DNA of 59,374 bases from a virus. The DNA is taken from positions 1 to 59,374 of the IMG/VR virus record IMGVR_UViG_3300036791_000807. One strand, given 5' to 3'. Of the stretch, positions 7,425 to 16,454 are shown one piece after another (position 1 is the stretch's first letter; each line of letters begins with the position of its first letter). The position numbers were made by a program, and so were the translations under genes. The notes under the pieces are model-generated. The model worked only from the letters and a program-made list of their open reading frames with translations. It searched no databases and was not told the DNA's origin.

Positions 7425-10400
7425 CTAGACTTGGGCATCTAACACCCAGATGTCGCTGACCTGAATCTCTCGCGCGGCTCGCCAGCCGCGCTTGACTCCA
7501 CGGACGACAAGCACGTCCTCATTGAGTACAATTCTCCAGAGCTTATCTTTCATGACGGGATAGCGCCAGCGCGTGACTCGGAGACTGAGGAGATCGGTAC
7601 CATCGTACCCGGCCATCAACATCCATTCGTTTAACTCCGGATCTCTGACCGTCGTTGGGTCTAGCTCCTCGCCTGTTCGCGCTCGGTTCACCTCAAAGAT
7701 GTCGCGGAGGTTCTTGTGGACGACGACCCCTACCCAAACAACTTCGGTATCCTCACCGCGCTCGTACGGGACATCGATGGCCTGGTGCGTCGGCTCCGGT
7801 AACTCAAGACGTGGGATGTCATCCTTGACCGCCTGGATCATACGCTCTAGCCGGTAGACGCCGAAAGGATCCTCAGCCGTCGCATGATCTACGATCCTGT
7901 CGATGGTCTTCTCGCCAATCCCCTTGACCATGATCAGAGATGACCAGCCGTACCCGCGCCAGTCTCGTATGCCATCGCGCCACTCGATGATTTTGCCGGC
8001 CATCGACGGACCGACACCCTCGATCTGATCAAACCCCGGACGCAGCCCTCGTACGCCCTCATTCTTCCAAGTCATGTCAGACTCGCGCAGGTCGTACGGC
8101 AGGATCTCAAAGTTGTGTGAGATCGCATCGCGGAGCATAATGACCTGTCCGTCGAGCTTGGCCTTGCTCGTAACGGTCGCTTTGGCATTCGCGCTTCCGC
8201 CCGCGCCGCCGCCCTGAGCCGTCTTCTTGTCGGCACGGTCGAGCATGGCCGCGTAGAAGAATTCAGGATGATGCTGCTTGAACCACATCGTCCACCAGGC
8301 TATGTACCCATAGCTGACCGAGTGGGCGAAGTTGAAGGCGTACGATCCGGCGGTTGTACAGAGACCCCAGATGCCCTTTGCGGTCTCCTCGTCCATATCC
8401 GGATGAAGCTCCTGGGCTCCTTCCCAGAACCGCTCCCATTGCCGGTTGAACTCCTGGTCTCCGAGCTTACGGGAGATGATCTTGCGAATGTAGGCGGCGT
8501 GTGTCCAGTCGAAGTTGCCGACCTCGCGGACAATACGCAAGATTTGCTCCTGATAGACGACCTGCCACTGGGTGAAGGCGGTGATGCCATCGAGCGCGGG
8601 ATGGGCGAGCGAGGGACGCTTGATCCCGCGCTTGATGTCCACGTAGTCCGAGACCGCGCCATTGTGCAGCGGGCCAGGACGAGCGAGCGCAGTTATGTGA
8701 CAGACTTCGTTGAAGTCGTCTGGCTTCACGGCGCCATTGACCATTCGCATAGCCCGTCCCTCAAACTGGAAGATCCCTACCACATCGTTCCTCTTGAATC
8801 CCTCGATGACAGTATCATCGATGATCGGGATATCGTAGAGAAATGACGGTCTCTCGCCCAGCATACGACACATCGAGACGAGCGCGTCGATAGCGGAGAG
8901 CCCCAGCAGGTCAATCTTGAGGATACCTAGTTGTTCCGCATCGTACTTGTCGATAGCGATAACTTGTACCGCTCGCTTCTTGACCTCACGTTCCAGTATC
9001 GACGTCACGCTCGTGATCGGCTGATTGGAGACCGCAACCCCGGCCGCATGAACGCCAAATCCTCGGACGTTTCCTTCTAGCTGCGTAGCCTTCATGATGT
9101 CGGGATGGCGCTCTACAACAGCCCGCGCCTGGTCAAACTCAGAGATGGTGTCCTCGATGGTCGCGCTCGCTCGTAGGTCGCCGGATGAACGCTCTAGGAG
9201 GACATCCTTGATCGCATCCACTTCAAACTTCGGGATCCGATAGACGCGAGCGACGTCATCGAGTGCGATTCTAGATTTGTAGGTGGCAAAGGTGCCGATG
9301 TTGGAGACATACTCTCGACCGTACTTTTGAACGAGATGATCAACGACTTCTCCACGCCTGGTGGATTCAAAGTCAAGATCAATGTCCGGTAGATCCTGAC
9401 GGGTGATGTCGATGAACCTGTCGAAGACGAGAAACGGGAAGAGCATCGGGTTGACTTCGGTGATGCGTAGGCAGTAGCAGACCAGACTCGCCGCCGCCGA
9501 CCCTCTAGCCGGACCAACTCCAATGTCCGCATCTTTGGCGTATCGAACAAGGTCAGAAACGACAAGGAAGTAATCGGCAAAGTCTTTCTCCTTGATCATG
9601 TGCATCTCGTAGCGGAGCCGCGCCTTGTACTCGCGCTGCTCCCGCAGGGTGAGTCGGTCGAAGCCTCGATACTGCCATCCCTCGCGAATCCAGTCCTCAA
9701 ACAGCTGCCAGCCGGTCTCGTATCCGGGTGGGAGCGGATAGCGGACCATTGGGAGATGAGGCAAGGTCACTTTGCAGTCCTCGGCTAACTCGGCCGTCAG
9801 GTTGATGGCCTTGATGGCCTGGTCGCGAGGGATCCCGGTCTCGACCAGAAGCTTGAGCAAGTAGCGGTCGTTCATGGGCGGGCAGAGATCGGCCGCATAA
9901 CCCCAACTGCGAGCCTGTTCCTCGGGTGTCTGCTTTCCGCCCCCGCGAATCGAGTGCAGTACCTGCTGCATCTCCTTCTCGGTCGGCATTGTGTAGTGGC
10001 AGTCGAGCGTTGCTACCATTGGGATCCCTAGCTCGCGGCTGATCCGTGCGATCATCGGGTTCGCCTGTCTGGTCTTTACGAGCGATGGGAATGCTTGCAC
10101 CTCAAGCACGTAAGAATCGCCAAGGGAGCGATGAAAACGCCAAGCGACATCTCTGCCTCGCTGATATCCTGCCCCGTCTTCAGGAATATGTTTCCCGCCC
10201 ACCAGCGAAGTGAAGAGCAAACTGCCCTGGCATCCGCTGAGTACAATAAGTCCGGCTCCATGTTCCCGGAGCATAGATCCAGAGACAGTTGGCTCGTAGT
10301 AGAACCCCTCGGAGTGGCTCCGTGAGACGAGTTGAAGGACATTCTGATACCCCTCCCGATCTTTGGCGATCACGGTCAGATGGTTCTTCAACTGTGTCCT

Positions 10401-10808
10401 GCGTTCCGGGTCGATCTCGCCGCAGTAAAGCTCGATGCCGAAGATCGGTTTGACCCCTGTCTTCTGAGCCGCCTGCTCGAACTTCACGTGGCTCATAACG
10501 TTTCCATGCTCAGTAAGAGCCAGCGCGGAGCCATTGAGTTCGCCAATTCGCCGGCAATGCGCTTCGGGTAGTGCATATCCGTCGAGGAAGGAATAGGTAC
10601 TGTGATGATGCAGTGAGACGAACCGCATCGGTCTGCAAAGACGAGGATTGCGACGGGTTTTGGTTTCCTTGCGAACAAGCGCCGGATCATCATGCTTATG
10701 CCCATATGCTCCTAGCTTTGCGTGTTCAGGGGATTCGCCGCGCTCAATGCGCCCGGTGGCCCCGAGCTTCGCATGGCCTGGTGACTCGCCTCGTTGAACC
10801 TCAGTCAT
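7425..10808 (-). CDS. dnaE: DNA polymerase III alpha subunit (DnaE-type)
   Basis: 1127 aa from ATG 10808, which has GGGAGA upstream; an alternative ATG at 10631 has no ribosome site. PHP domain: RFVSLHHHSTYSFLDG. Catalytic aspartates: PDIDLDF and KIDLLGL. A conserved GPARGSAAASLV motif precedes them. The C-terminal third has helix-hairpin-helix segments (IEGVGPSMAGKI and VKGIGEKTIDRI) and an OB-like end. It is the replicative polymerase; no separate proofreading exonuclease is seen. Odd feature: the first about 58 residues precede the PHP domain and contain two copies of RGESP-HAKLGA, not part of ordinary DnaE. It is the main gene of the leftward operon. Confidence 0.95.
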   Translation of the reverse strand: MTEVQRGESPGHAKLGATGRIERGESPEHAKLGAYGHKHDDPALVRKETKTRRNPRLCRPMRFVSLHHHSTYSFLDGYALPEAHCRRIGELNGSALALTEHGNVMSHVKFEQAAQKTGVKPIFGIELYCGEIDPERRTQLKNHLTVIAKDREGYQNVLQLVSRSHSEGFYYEPTVSGSMLREHGAGLIVLSGCQGSLLFTSLVGGKHIPEDGAGYQRGRDVAWRFHRSLGDSYVLEVQAFPSLVKTRQANPMIARISRELGIPMVATLDCHYTMPTEKEMQQVLHSIRGGGKQTPEEQARSWGYAADLCPPMNDRYLLKLLVETGIPRDQAIKAINLTAELAEDCKVTLPHLPMVRYPLPPGYETGWQLFEDWIREGWQYRGFDRLTLREQREYKARLRYEMHMIKEKDFADYFLVVSDLVRYAKDADIGVGPARGSAAASLVCYCLRITEVNPMLFPFLVFDRFIDITRQDLPDIDLDFESTRRGEVVDHLVQKYGREYVSNIGTFATYKSRIALDDVARVYRIPKFEVDAIKDVLLERSSGDLRASATIEDTISEFDQARAVVERHPDIMKATQLEGNVRGFGVHAAGVAVSNQPITSVTSILEREVKKRAVQVIAIDKYDAEQLGILKIDLLGLSAIDALVSMCRMLGERPSFLYDIPIIDDTVIEGFKRNDVVGIFQFEGRAMRMVNGAVKPDDFNEVCHITALARPGPLHNGAVSDYVDIKRGIKRPSLAHPALDGITAFTQWQVVYQEQILRIVREVGNFDWTHAAYIRKIISRKLGDQEFNRQWERFWEGAQELHPDMDEETAKGIWGLCTTAGSYAFNFAHSVSYGYIAWWTMWFKQHHPEFFYAAMLDRADKKTAQGGGAGGSANAKATVTSKAKLDGQVIMLRDAISHNFEILPYDLRESDMTWKNEGVRGLRPGFDQIEGVGPSMAGKIIEWRDGIRDWRGYGWSSLIMVKGIGEKTIDRIVDHATAEDPFGVYRLERMIQAVKDDIPRLELPEPTHQAIDVPYERGEDTEVVWVGVVVHKNLRDIFEVNRARTGEELDPTTVRDPELNEWMLMAGYDGTDLLSLRVTRWRYPVMKDKLWRIVLNEDVLVVRGVKRGWRAAREIQVSDIWVLDAQV

Positions 10809-10910
10809 AGACTCTCCCGACCCAGGCCCATTCGCCCCAGCGAGCATAGCTAGACCAGACAAGTGATGACCAGTAGCACCAGGGGCAGTTCTCGGCCATG
10901 AACAAGGTAA

Positions 10911-11207
10911 TCATCCCGACATTCCTCGTTCGATCTGCTTAACCAAAAAGTCGATGTAGTTGATGAGGTCAATGCCGTCCTCGATAATGACGCGGTCGAG
11001 ACCTTCATGATCGTGACCTTGTTTGATCAGCCGCTCGCGGTTCGCGTAAGCAGCTTCGATCCTCATGATGCGTTCGCGCATCTCGCGAATCTTGTCGGAT
11101 GGCGGCCACTCTAGCCACATCTGTCCGCGAACGGACGACTTGGCTTTGAAGAGGTTCATCGCTTGGGTTAGCACCTTCTGGTGCTCGGCTGCAAAGTCTT
11201 CAACCAA
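10911..11207 (-). CDS. Small helical protein, possibly DUF1599-like
   Basis: 98 aa from TTG 11207, preceded by GGAGGGTACCCA, the start motif otherwise typical of the accessory block. The protein is all helix: DFAAEHQKVLTQAMNLF, IREMRERIMRIEAAY, then IIEDGIDLINYIDFLVKQIE. The last segment resembles the ED-LLDLANYA ending of DUF1599, named nucleotide-modification-associated domain 1, but the match is partial. It overlaps the HAD gene by 8 bases and lies 102 bases upstream of the polymerase start. Confidence 0.65.
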   Translation of the reverse strand: MVEDFAAEHQKVLTQAMNLFKAKSSVRGQMWLEWPPSDKIREMRERIMRIEAAYANRERLIKQGHDHEGLDRVIIEDGIDLINYIDFLVKQIERGMSG

Positions 11208-11850
11208 TGGGTACCCTCCAATGCTGGATCTGCGCCACCATGATTTCGAGGGCGGCGTCTAGGGTTGTCGTGATCGCCGCCGGATCCATAACATTGTACG
11301 GTGTCGCGGCCTGGAACACCTTACCGGGGAATAGCTCCTCAGCAGCTTCGCACATCTCCGCGAGATCGTCCAGGATCATGATGACGCGACTAGGCTCTAC
11401 TCTCTCCGCCAACTGAGCGTACTTCAACTCATCGAAGAGCAGACCATCGTACTCGATCCCGTGACGCCTGAGCCATTCGACTGTATCCGGCACGACGTTG
11501 TCGAGTGAGAGGTAGGGTCGAGTTGTCGTCATCCAAAGTTCAGCACTCATGCCCTTCGCCGTCTCACAAAGCTCGACCGCGCCTGGACGGATCGGCATGG
11601 TACGCTTCATACCTCCCTGTCGGTAGGCGAGCTTGATCTGCCGGTAGGTCTCTAGCTCGATCATGTAAGCACCCATGCACCATGTGCTAAACGGAATCGA
11701 GCCATCATACTGTTCCATGTTCTCGTCGGGATCATACCCCAGCCAATCCTCGGCGAAGCTCAGGAAGTGGTTGTGGTAGTCGCCTAACGTGCCATCAATG
11801 TCAATAGCTACTACTGGCCTGATGATTCGTCCGCAGTCGCTGCAGCGCAT
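11200..11850 (-). CDS. HAD-superfamily phosphatase / 5'-nucleotidase-like
   Basis: 216 aa from ATG 11850, chosen because GAAGGAG lies six bases upstream; an earlier ATG at 11871 lacks this. HAD motif I is VVAIDIDGTLGDYH, motif II is WMTTTRPYLS, motif III is VIMILDDLAEM. A CSDC cysteine pair stands at the N terminus. Phage enzymes of this class remove phosphates from nucleotides or nucleic-acid ends. Its N terminus overlaps the C terminus of the FAD oxidoreductase gene by 50 bases, a tight coupling. Substrate unknown. Confidence 0.82.
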   Translation of the reverse strand: MRCSDCGRIIRPVVAIDIDGTLGDYHNHFLSFAEDWLGYDPDENMEQYDGSIPFSTWCMGAYMIELETYRQIKLAYRQGGMKRTMPIRPGAVELCETAKGMSAELWMTTTRPYLSLDNVVPDTVEWLRRHGIEYDGLLFDELKYAQLAERVEPSRVIMILDDLAEMCEAAEELFPGKVFQAATPYNVMDPAAITTTLDAALEIMVAQIQHWRVPIG

Positions 11851-12598
11851 TGAATGCTCCTTCGTAGACATGGTGAGTCAGGATCTGCTTCTCCCAGACT
11901 CCAAAGCGCCCTAGTTTGACAACATCCGGGTAGCACACGCAGTTTGTCTCTGTTGGCTTGTACCCTTTCGTCAGAATGCAGCCGGCAAGCTCGCCCTTCG
12001 GCTCAAAGCTGTACTCCCAGGACCGATAGCCGTTGATCTCAGAGTAGCGGTAGTAATCCCCCAGATCGCTACCGTTGTAGACCATCATGTCTTGTCCACC
12101 AAGTCGTCCACTCGATGGTCCATGCTTGACCCAGATGTTTTGAGATCTGAACTTGTGTCCCTGGTAGCAGATGGCCGGTCTCGGAATTGTTGAGAAGACG
12201 AGATCGTGTTTCTGAGCCAGCATAGTTATGGTGAGGGGTGCTATTTGCACGTCCATGATACGGTGCGAGTAGAGGTTCCAGAGTCGGTCATAGGCGCTGG
12301 ACAAGTTCCAAGCCTTGATCGTACCTGGCTCAAACTTGTCCCAGGAAACCGGATGCTTCGGGTCACCGTAGACCTTTTCTGCGTATCCTTCGCGAGTACC
12401 CCGCTTGAAGATGCGAATGTTCAATTCCGGTTCGTCGGGGCAGATCACCGGAATGAACTTGTGCAAGAACATCGCCGCGTAGATCTGTGACTTCTCTTTG
12501 CGTGAGTAAATGACCGGATCGAGGCCTGCCCGGACACAGGCATGCATGACCATCAGACCGGATGGCCCACAGCCGAGAATTGCAACCGATGGCGTCAC
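11801..12598 (-). CDS. FAD/NAD(P)-binding oxidoreductase
   Basis: 265 aa from GTG 12598, overlapping the primase stop (GTGA). The N terminus SVAILGCGPSGLMVMHACVRAGLDPVIYSR is a classical dinucleotide-binding Rossmann fingerprint (GxGxxG, then a basic residue at the end of strand 2). The middle and C-terminal parts do not match a specific enzyme I can name. There is a possible metal or disulphide site (CYQGH, NCVCYPD). Position between primase and a HAD phosphatase, near ThyX, suggests nucleotide or base metabolism. It could act on a modified base; this is inference. Confidence 0.78.
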   Translation of the reverse strand: MTPSVAILGCGPSGLMVMHACVRAGLDPVIYSRKEKSQIYAAMFLHKFIPVICPDEPELNIRIFKRGTREGYAEKVYGDPKHPVSWDKFEPGTIKAWNLSSAYDRLWNLYSHRIMDVQIAPLTITMLAQKHDLVFSTIPRPAICYQGHKFRSQNIWVKHGPSSGRLGGQDMMVYNGSDLGDYYRYSEINGYRSWEYSFEPKGELAGCILTKGYKPTETNCVCYPDVVKLGRFGVWEKQILTHHVYEGAFNALQRLRTNHQASSSY

Positions 12599-15372
12599 CA
12601 GTGTACGTCCCTAATGACGCTTTGCAGAGTAGGAGATACCACCGAGTCCGCTCCTTCCTTTGAGATCATTCTCATGTTCCACAGCTTGTTGATAACTGCA
12701 TTCGCCTGTTCGCGATCTACATTCAGTGCTTCCTCAAGATCCTGTCGGCGGAAGCGGCTCTTGGTTCGCAAGAGCTTCGACAGACCTCTTCGCTCCAACA
12801 ACAATCTGCGAGCTTCGTCGCGGTGCTCCTCTGCCTCTTCCATCTCTAGGAGCCGTTCGCGTGAGTGCTCGGCATATCCGAACGCTGGCATCTCATAAAG
12901 CATGTTGGTGAATCGAGCCGCGTCTTCGACATGCTCCTTGGTAACGACGACCTTCTCGCATTTTGCGTCAGTACTGAATGTTCTCGCGGCGAGTGCGCAG
13001 GCAACACGAGCGATCTTGATGCGGACGTTCGCGCCCTGGACGAGCGGCGGATCCTCGATGTACTTGTTGCCTAGCTCTAGAGCGAGCCTGTAGACTGCAT
13101 CCTCCGCGCCGCGAGCCCAGACGATCTGTTCTGGTTGTCTCGTCCAGACCCACATGAGAAGAGTGTGACAAGCCTCGCTCGTAAATCTGAGTACGCCTTT
13201 CGGCACCAACGGCTGATTGATTCTCTCGCGAGCTACATCACGCATCGTCACCGACATCGCGAGATCGAAGCGTGCTATGTCCTCGGGGTTACCAATCATC
13301 GGGCCGAGCGCGTCTACGCCGTACGTGTATTGATCCATCGAGCCGGAGCGCGGGTTGCCCATCCAGATAAGCCTTGTGCGGGCAGACGTTGCATCCTGCT
13401 CGATCTTGGTGAGCCTGGCGATACCTGAAGATCGTATGTCAGACATCTTCGATATGTCTTCCGGTCTCAGGCCGCTGATCTCATCAATGACGACGGCTCG
13501 CCGGTCGTTGATCGGGATTACACCCCATGTGATGATCCACTGCTGTCCCGCAACTTGCTGTAGACCACCGACCAAACCGGCGAATGTGGCCGCTTCCCCT
13601 CCGACGATCTCCCCCGCGCCGTAGTGCCGTACAAGTCTCTCAGCTGCTTCGGACTTTCCAGTTCGCGTATCACCCGCGATGATACTCTCAAGCCATCCAT
13701 GATGTTCAACTTTGCCTCCGAATTTGAACGAGAGGACGCTGTGGAACGTTAGGTCGATGAGGGCATGCATCTCGGGTCGGCCGACGATATGCGTTACATG
13801 GTCGGCCAGCTGGCGATTAATCTCGCCAAGCTTCTTGAGCGGACGCTGCCCCTTACGAGGCTTGAACCGCGACATGAGCCTGATAGCCTCGGGCGTGACA
13901 TCAAAGTGATCCACGCTCGTCTCCTGGCGCACGATGTCCCAGACGAGGAACTCGTTGCTCTGGTCGCGAGGATTTGGGTAGAGGGATCCCGTCAATAAGA
14001 CGGTCGAATTGCTAGGAGTGTTGTGTCTTCCGACGCTTGTGATTCGGAGCGTCTTGTACTCGTGAGCTTTTGTCCCGTCGCTGTGGTCGATGGACGGACG
14101 GCCGTAGAGGATCTCAACCGCCTGGTGCTCCTCGATGACGATCTCTAGCCGGTTGCACTTGACTGCCCCGTACTCCTCGCGGATCGCGTCGTGGACCTTC
14201 TCCTTCGATGACTCCATCAGCGAGAGGATCCGGGGAGAGGATGGGTTGACCTCAACTTCGTCCTCGCCTCCGGCCGCGAAGAGAGGACAGATGGGGCATT
14301 TGGTAGGGCCGGCATCCCTGGTACAAACTAGCTTAGCCTTCATTGGGATCGAGTAACCCGGCTCCTTGCGACCCTTGATTGTGACTTGAACTTTGGCTGG
14401 CTCGGCTACCCGCTTGGAGTCAAAGGTGTCCAAGACGGTGATGACTTCTGGCTCTTTTGTTCGAGTCGCGTTCCATGTCCTCGCGTCCGACAGCAATGAC
14501 TCGAAGTCGGCACGGTCGTGTTCCAGCCAGTAGTCGGTCAGATCCTTCCCATGCTTGGGCTCGATCTCGTAGGGCAGGTCAACAACTCGTACGTCAGCGA
14601 TGCGTGAGAGAGCGCGAGCGATCTTACGCATCCCGGCCTGCCCCTCGGCGTCTCGATCCTGGCAGATGTAGACAAGCTTGTCCTTGAAGCTGATGTTCCA
14701 GCGAGGGTACCAGGTCCCAGCGCCAGACGTTCGTGTGACGGTTGGGAAGCCCATTTGTATAGTTAGCAGTGCGTCCCATTCACCTTCGCAAATGACGATA
14801 CGTTCGGCGTCAGCGAGGATCCCGAACGGGTACAACTCTGTCGGTCGCATACCGGCGATGTTCCAGATCTTGGTCGAGCCCTTGGGATGAGGCGTGTACC
14901 GACGGACGTTCCAAATCTCATCCTTGTCACCGTAGACCGGGATGGTGTATACCTCTCGACCGTCATCCCAGCCAATGTCAAAGTCCATAAGTGTCTTGGT
15001 ATGGATTCCGCGCTCGGTGACGAGGTAGTCCAGCGCATACTCGTTCGACAGTAGAGCCGACGCCCAGCCCTTAATCGTAGAGATGTTGACTGATTCAATT
15101 GCCCGGCTGTGTAGCTTATGGCGGTGTCCGCCGTTTGTCGCCGCGACCCCTGGTGGGAACCAACGTGACTTGGCGCGGATGAGGTCAAGTACGCCGCCGC
15201 CACCGCAGCCGCCAAAGCAATACCAGGCTCCCGTAAGCACGTTGATTGATGCTGATCGTTTCTTGTCTTCGTGAATGGGACAGTACATATCCCACTCACC
15301 ATTCTCCTTCGGGCCATTACCGACGAGGTACGGTCGCAGCTGTTTGATGTGCCGCTCACTTACACGTGGCAT
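12595..15372 (-). CDS. Primase fused to an AAA+ (MCM-like) helicase
   Basis: 925 aa from ATG 15372 (AGGG eight bases upstream); the longer upstream frame lacks coding look. N terminus: CHC2-type zinc finger CPIHEDKKRSASINVLTGAWYC-FGGC. Then a TOPRIM domain: IVICEGEWDALLTIQ and LVYICQDRDAEGQAG, with the metal-binding Glu and DxD. The second half has Walker A GDTRTGKSE, Walker B AVVIDEISGL and an arginine-finger area, in an MCM-like/AAA+ context, plus a cysteine set (CTRDAGPTKCPICPLF) between halves. A C-terminal winged-helix-like region follows. A single protein thus makes primers and probably unwinds DNA, replacing DnaB-type helicase. Confidence 0.88.
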   Translation of the reverse strand: MPRVSERHIKQLRPYLVGNGPKENGEWDMYCPIHEDKKRSASINVLTGAWYCFGGCGGGGVLDLIRAKSRWFPPGVAATNGGHRHKLHSRAIESVNISTIKGWASALLSNEYALDYLVTERGIHTKTLMDFDIGWDDGREVYTIPVYGDKDEIWNVRRYTPHPKGSTKIWNIAGMRPTELYPFGILADAERIVICEGEWDALLTIQMGFPTVTRTSGAGTWYPRWNISFKDKLVYICQDRDAEGQAGMRKIARALSRIADVRVVDLPYEIEPKHGKDLTDYWLEHDRADFESLLSDARTWNATRTKEPEVITVLDTFDSKRVAEPAKVQVTIKGRKEPGYSIPMKAKLVCTRDAGPTKCPICPLFAAGGEDEVEVNPSSPRILSLMESSKEKVHDAIREEYGAVKCNRLEIVIEEHQAVEILYGRPSIDHSDGTKAHEYKTLRITSVGRHNTPSNSTVLLTGSLYPNPRDQSNEFLVWDIVRQETSVDHFDVTPEAIRLMSRFKPRKGQRPLKKLGEINRQLADHVTHIVGRPEMHALIDLTFHSVLSFKFGGKVEHHGWLESIIAGDTRTGKSEAAERLVRHYGAGEIVGGEAATFAGLVGGLQQVAGQQWIITWGVIPINDRRAVVIDEISGLRPEDISKMSDIRSSGIARLTKIEQDATSARTRLIWMGNPRSGSMDQYTYGVDALGPMIGNPEDIARFDLAMSVTMRDVARERINQPLVPKGVLRFTSEACHTLLMWVWTRQPEQIVWARGAEDAVYRLALELGNKYIEDPPLVQGANVRIKIARVACALAARTFSTDAKCEKVVVTKEHVEDAARFTNMLYEMPAFGYAEHSRERLLEMEEAEEHRDEARRLLLERRGLSKLLRTKSRFRRQDLEEALNVDREQANAVINKLWNMRMISKEGADSVVSPTLQSVIRDVHW

Positions 15373-15448
15373 GATCATTACCCTGGTTAGAAGCGAGGCG
15401 GGTGCGTGTGCACCCGCGCTCGCCAATGGCCTGCTGGCCCATCGGGGA

Positions 15449-16420
15449 TCAGAAAGGCTCGCCCGATGAATCGTCCGCGCGCAGGGCCGCAATCATCTTG
15501 TCCTTCGTCTTGCGGCCGCTGATCTTCAGTTCCGCTCCCTGCTCAAGTCGGGTGTTGATCTCGTCCTTGAGGTCGTCGTCGGGCCACTCGTCGTAATCGT
15601 CGGTTGTCTCACCCTTCTCGGTAGCCGTCGCGCCGTTCTGCGACTCCGCGAAGGAGACGATGTGCTCGATCATCTTCGCTCGCGTCTTGCGTCCGGTCAG
15701 GTTGCCCGAGATCCCGAGGTCATCGATGAACTGCTTGATGTCTTCGTCATCCCACTCCTCGTAGTAGTCGGCATCCGCCTTGAGTTCTTCGAGCAGTTCG
15801 GCATCGATGTCAGCCTGGCCATTGCCTTCGGCTTCGGTCTCCTCTTCTGCCTCGGCCTCGCCTTGGTCTTCCAGGATGGCGTCGATGGCCTTGGCGGAAG
15901 CGAACCGCCCAGAGAGCTTCAGACCGCGAGCTTCCAACTCCTCTTTGAGGTCGTCGATGCTCCAGTCCTCAAGCTCCTCGCGGGTGAGCGGCTCCTCACT
16001 CTCGGACTCGTCTGGAGCCTCATCTTCGCTGACCGTCTCGGATCCCGGCTTGAAGAGGTTCTTGACGCGACCCCGGTAGTTGCCGTCCAGGTCGGTGTCC
16101 GCGGAGACCTTGACCGTGACAGGCTTGCCCTTCAACTTCGCAGGATCGATGTTGCCCTTGGGGGGCAGACCCATCGCGTCGGTAAACTCACGGAGCTTCC
16201 AGGCCGACGCAGGGTTGTCCAGCTGAACGTACGTCCAGAGGCGAGCAAAATCGTCGCCTACGTCAACGATGATTTCCATATCGTTGACGGCTTCGCCACG
16301 GACGTTCTTCGTCCGGTGGGTGACCGAGACGATCTTGCCCTTGTACAGAGCAGGTTGCGGCTGTTCTTGCCCGCCACCCGACTCGACATCAGATACGTCA
16401 TACTTGATTACAGGACTCAA
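15449..16420 (-). CDS. Putative ssDNA-binding protein with three SAP-like repeats and SSB-type tip
   Basis: 323 aa from TTG 16420 (GGGAG four bases upstream). Residues 1-123 are beta-rich and fit the DUF669/SSB-like proteins found beside phage recombinases (QPALYKGKIVSVTHRTKN ... GNYRGRVKNLF). Three repeats follow: 153-183 (WSIDDLKEELEARGLKLSG), 223-254 (WDDEDIKQFIDDLGISGN) and 279-312 (WPDDDLKDEINTRL), each ending in a basic helix; they look like SAP/HeH nucleic-acid-binding motifs in acidic linkers. The last nine residues, ADDSSGEPF, resemble the acidic Pro-Phe tip with which SSB recruits partners. Confidence 0.8.
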   Translation of the reverse strand: MSPVIKYDVSDVESGGGQEQPQPALYKGKIVSVTHRTKNVRGEAVNDMEIIVDVGDDFARLWTYVQLDNPASAWKLREFTDAMGLPPKGNIDPAKLKGKPVTVKVSADTDLDGNYRGRVKNLFKPGSETVSEDEAPDESESEEPLTREELEDWSIDDLKEELEARGLKLSGRFASAKAIDAILEDQGEAEAEEETEAEGNGQADIDAELLEELKADADYYEEWDDEDIKQFIDDLGISGNLTGRKTRAKMIEHIVSFAESQNGATATEKGETTDDYDEWPDDDLKDEINTRLEQGAELKISGRKTKDKMIAALRADDSSGEPF

Positions 16421-16454
16421 ATTGCTCCCTTCATCGTCTTTGACCTACGCACCT

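Noticed and set aside
7022-7438. 138-residue leftward frame beginning MPKSRRKPYHEP
   Set aside because: It overlaps the well-supported Rpf-like gene almost entirely in another frame and lacks a coding look beyond the first residues. A GGAGG near 7412 is unexplained but would serve only a six-codon frame.
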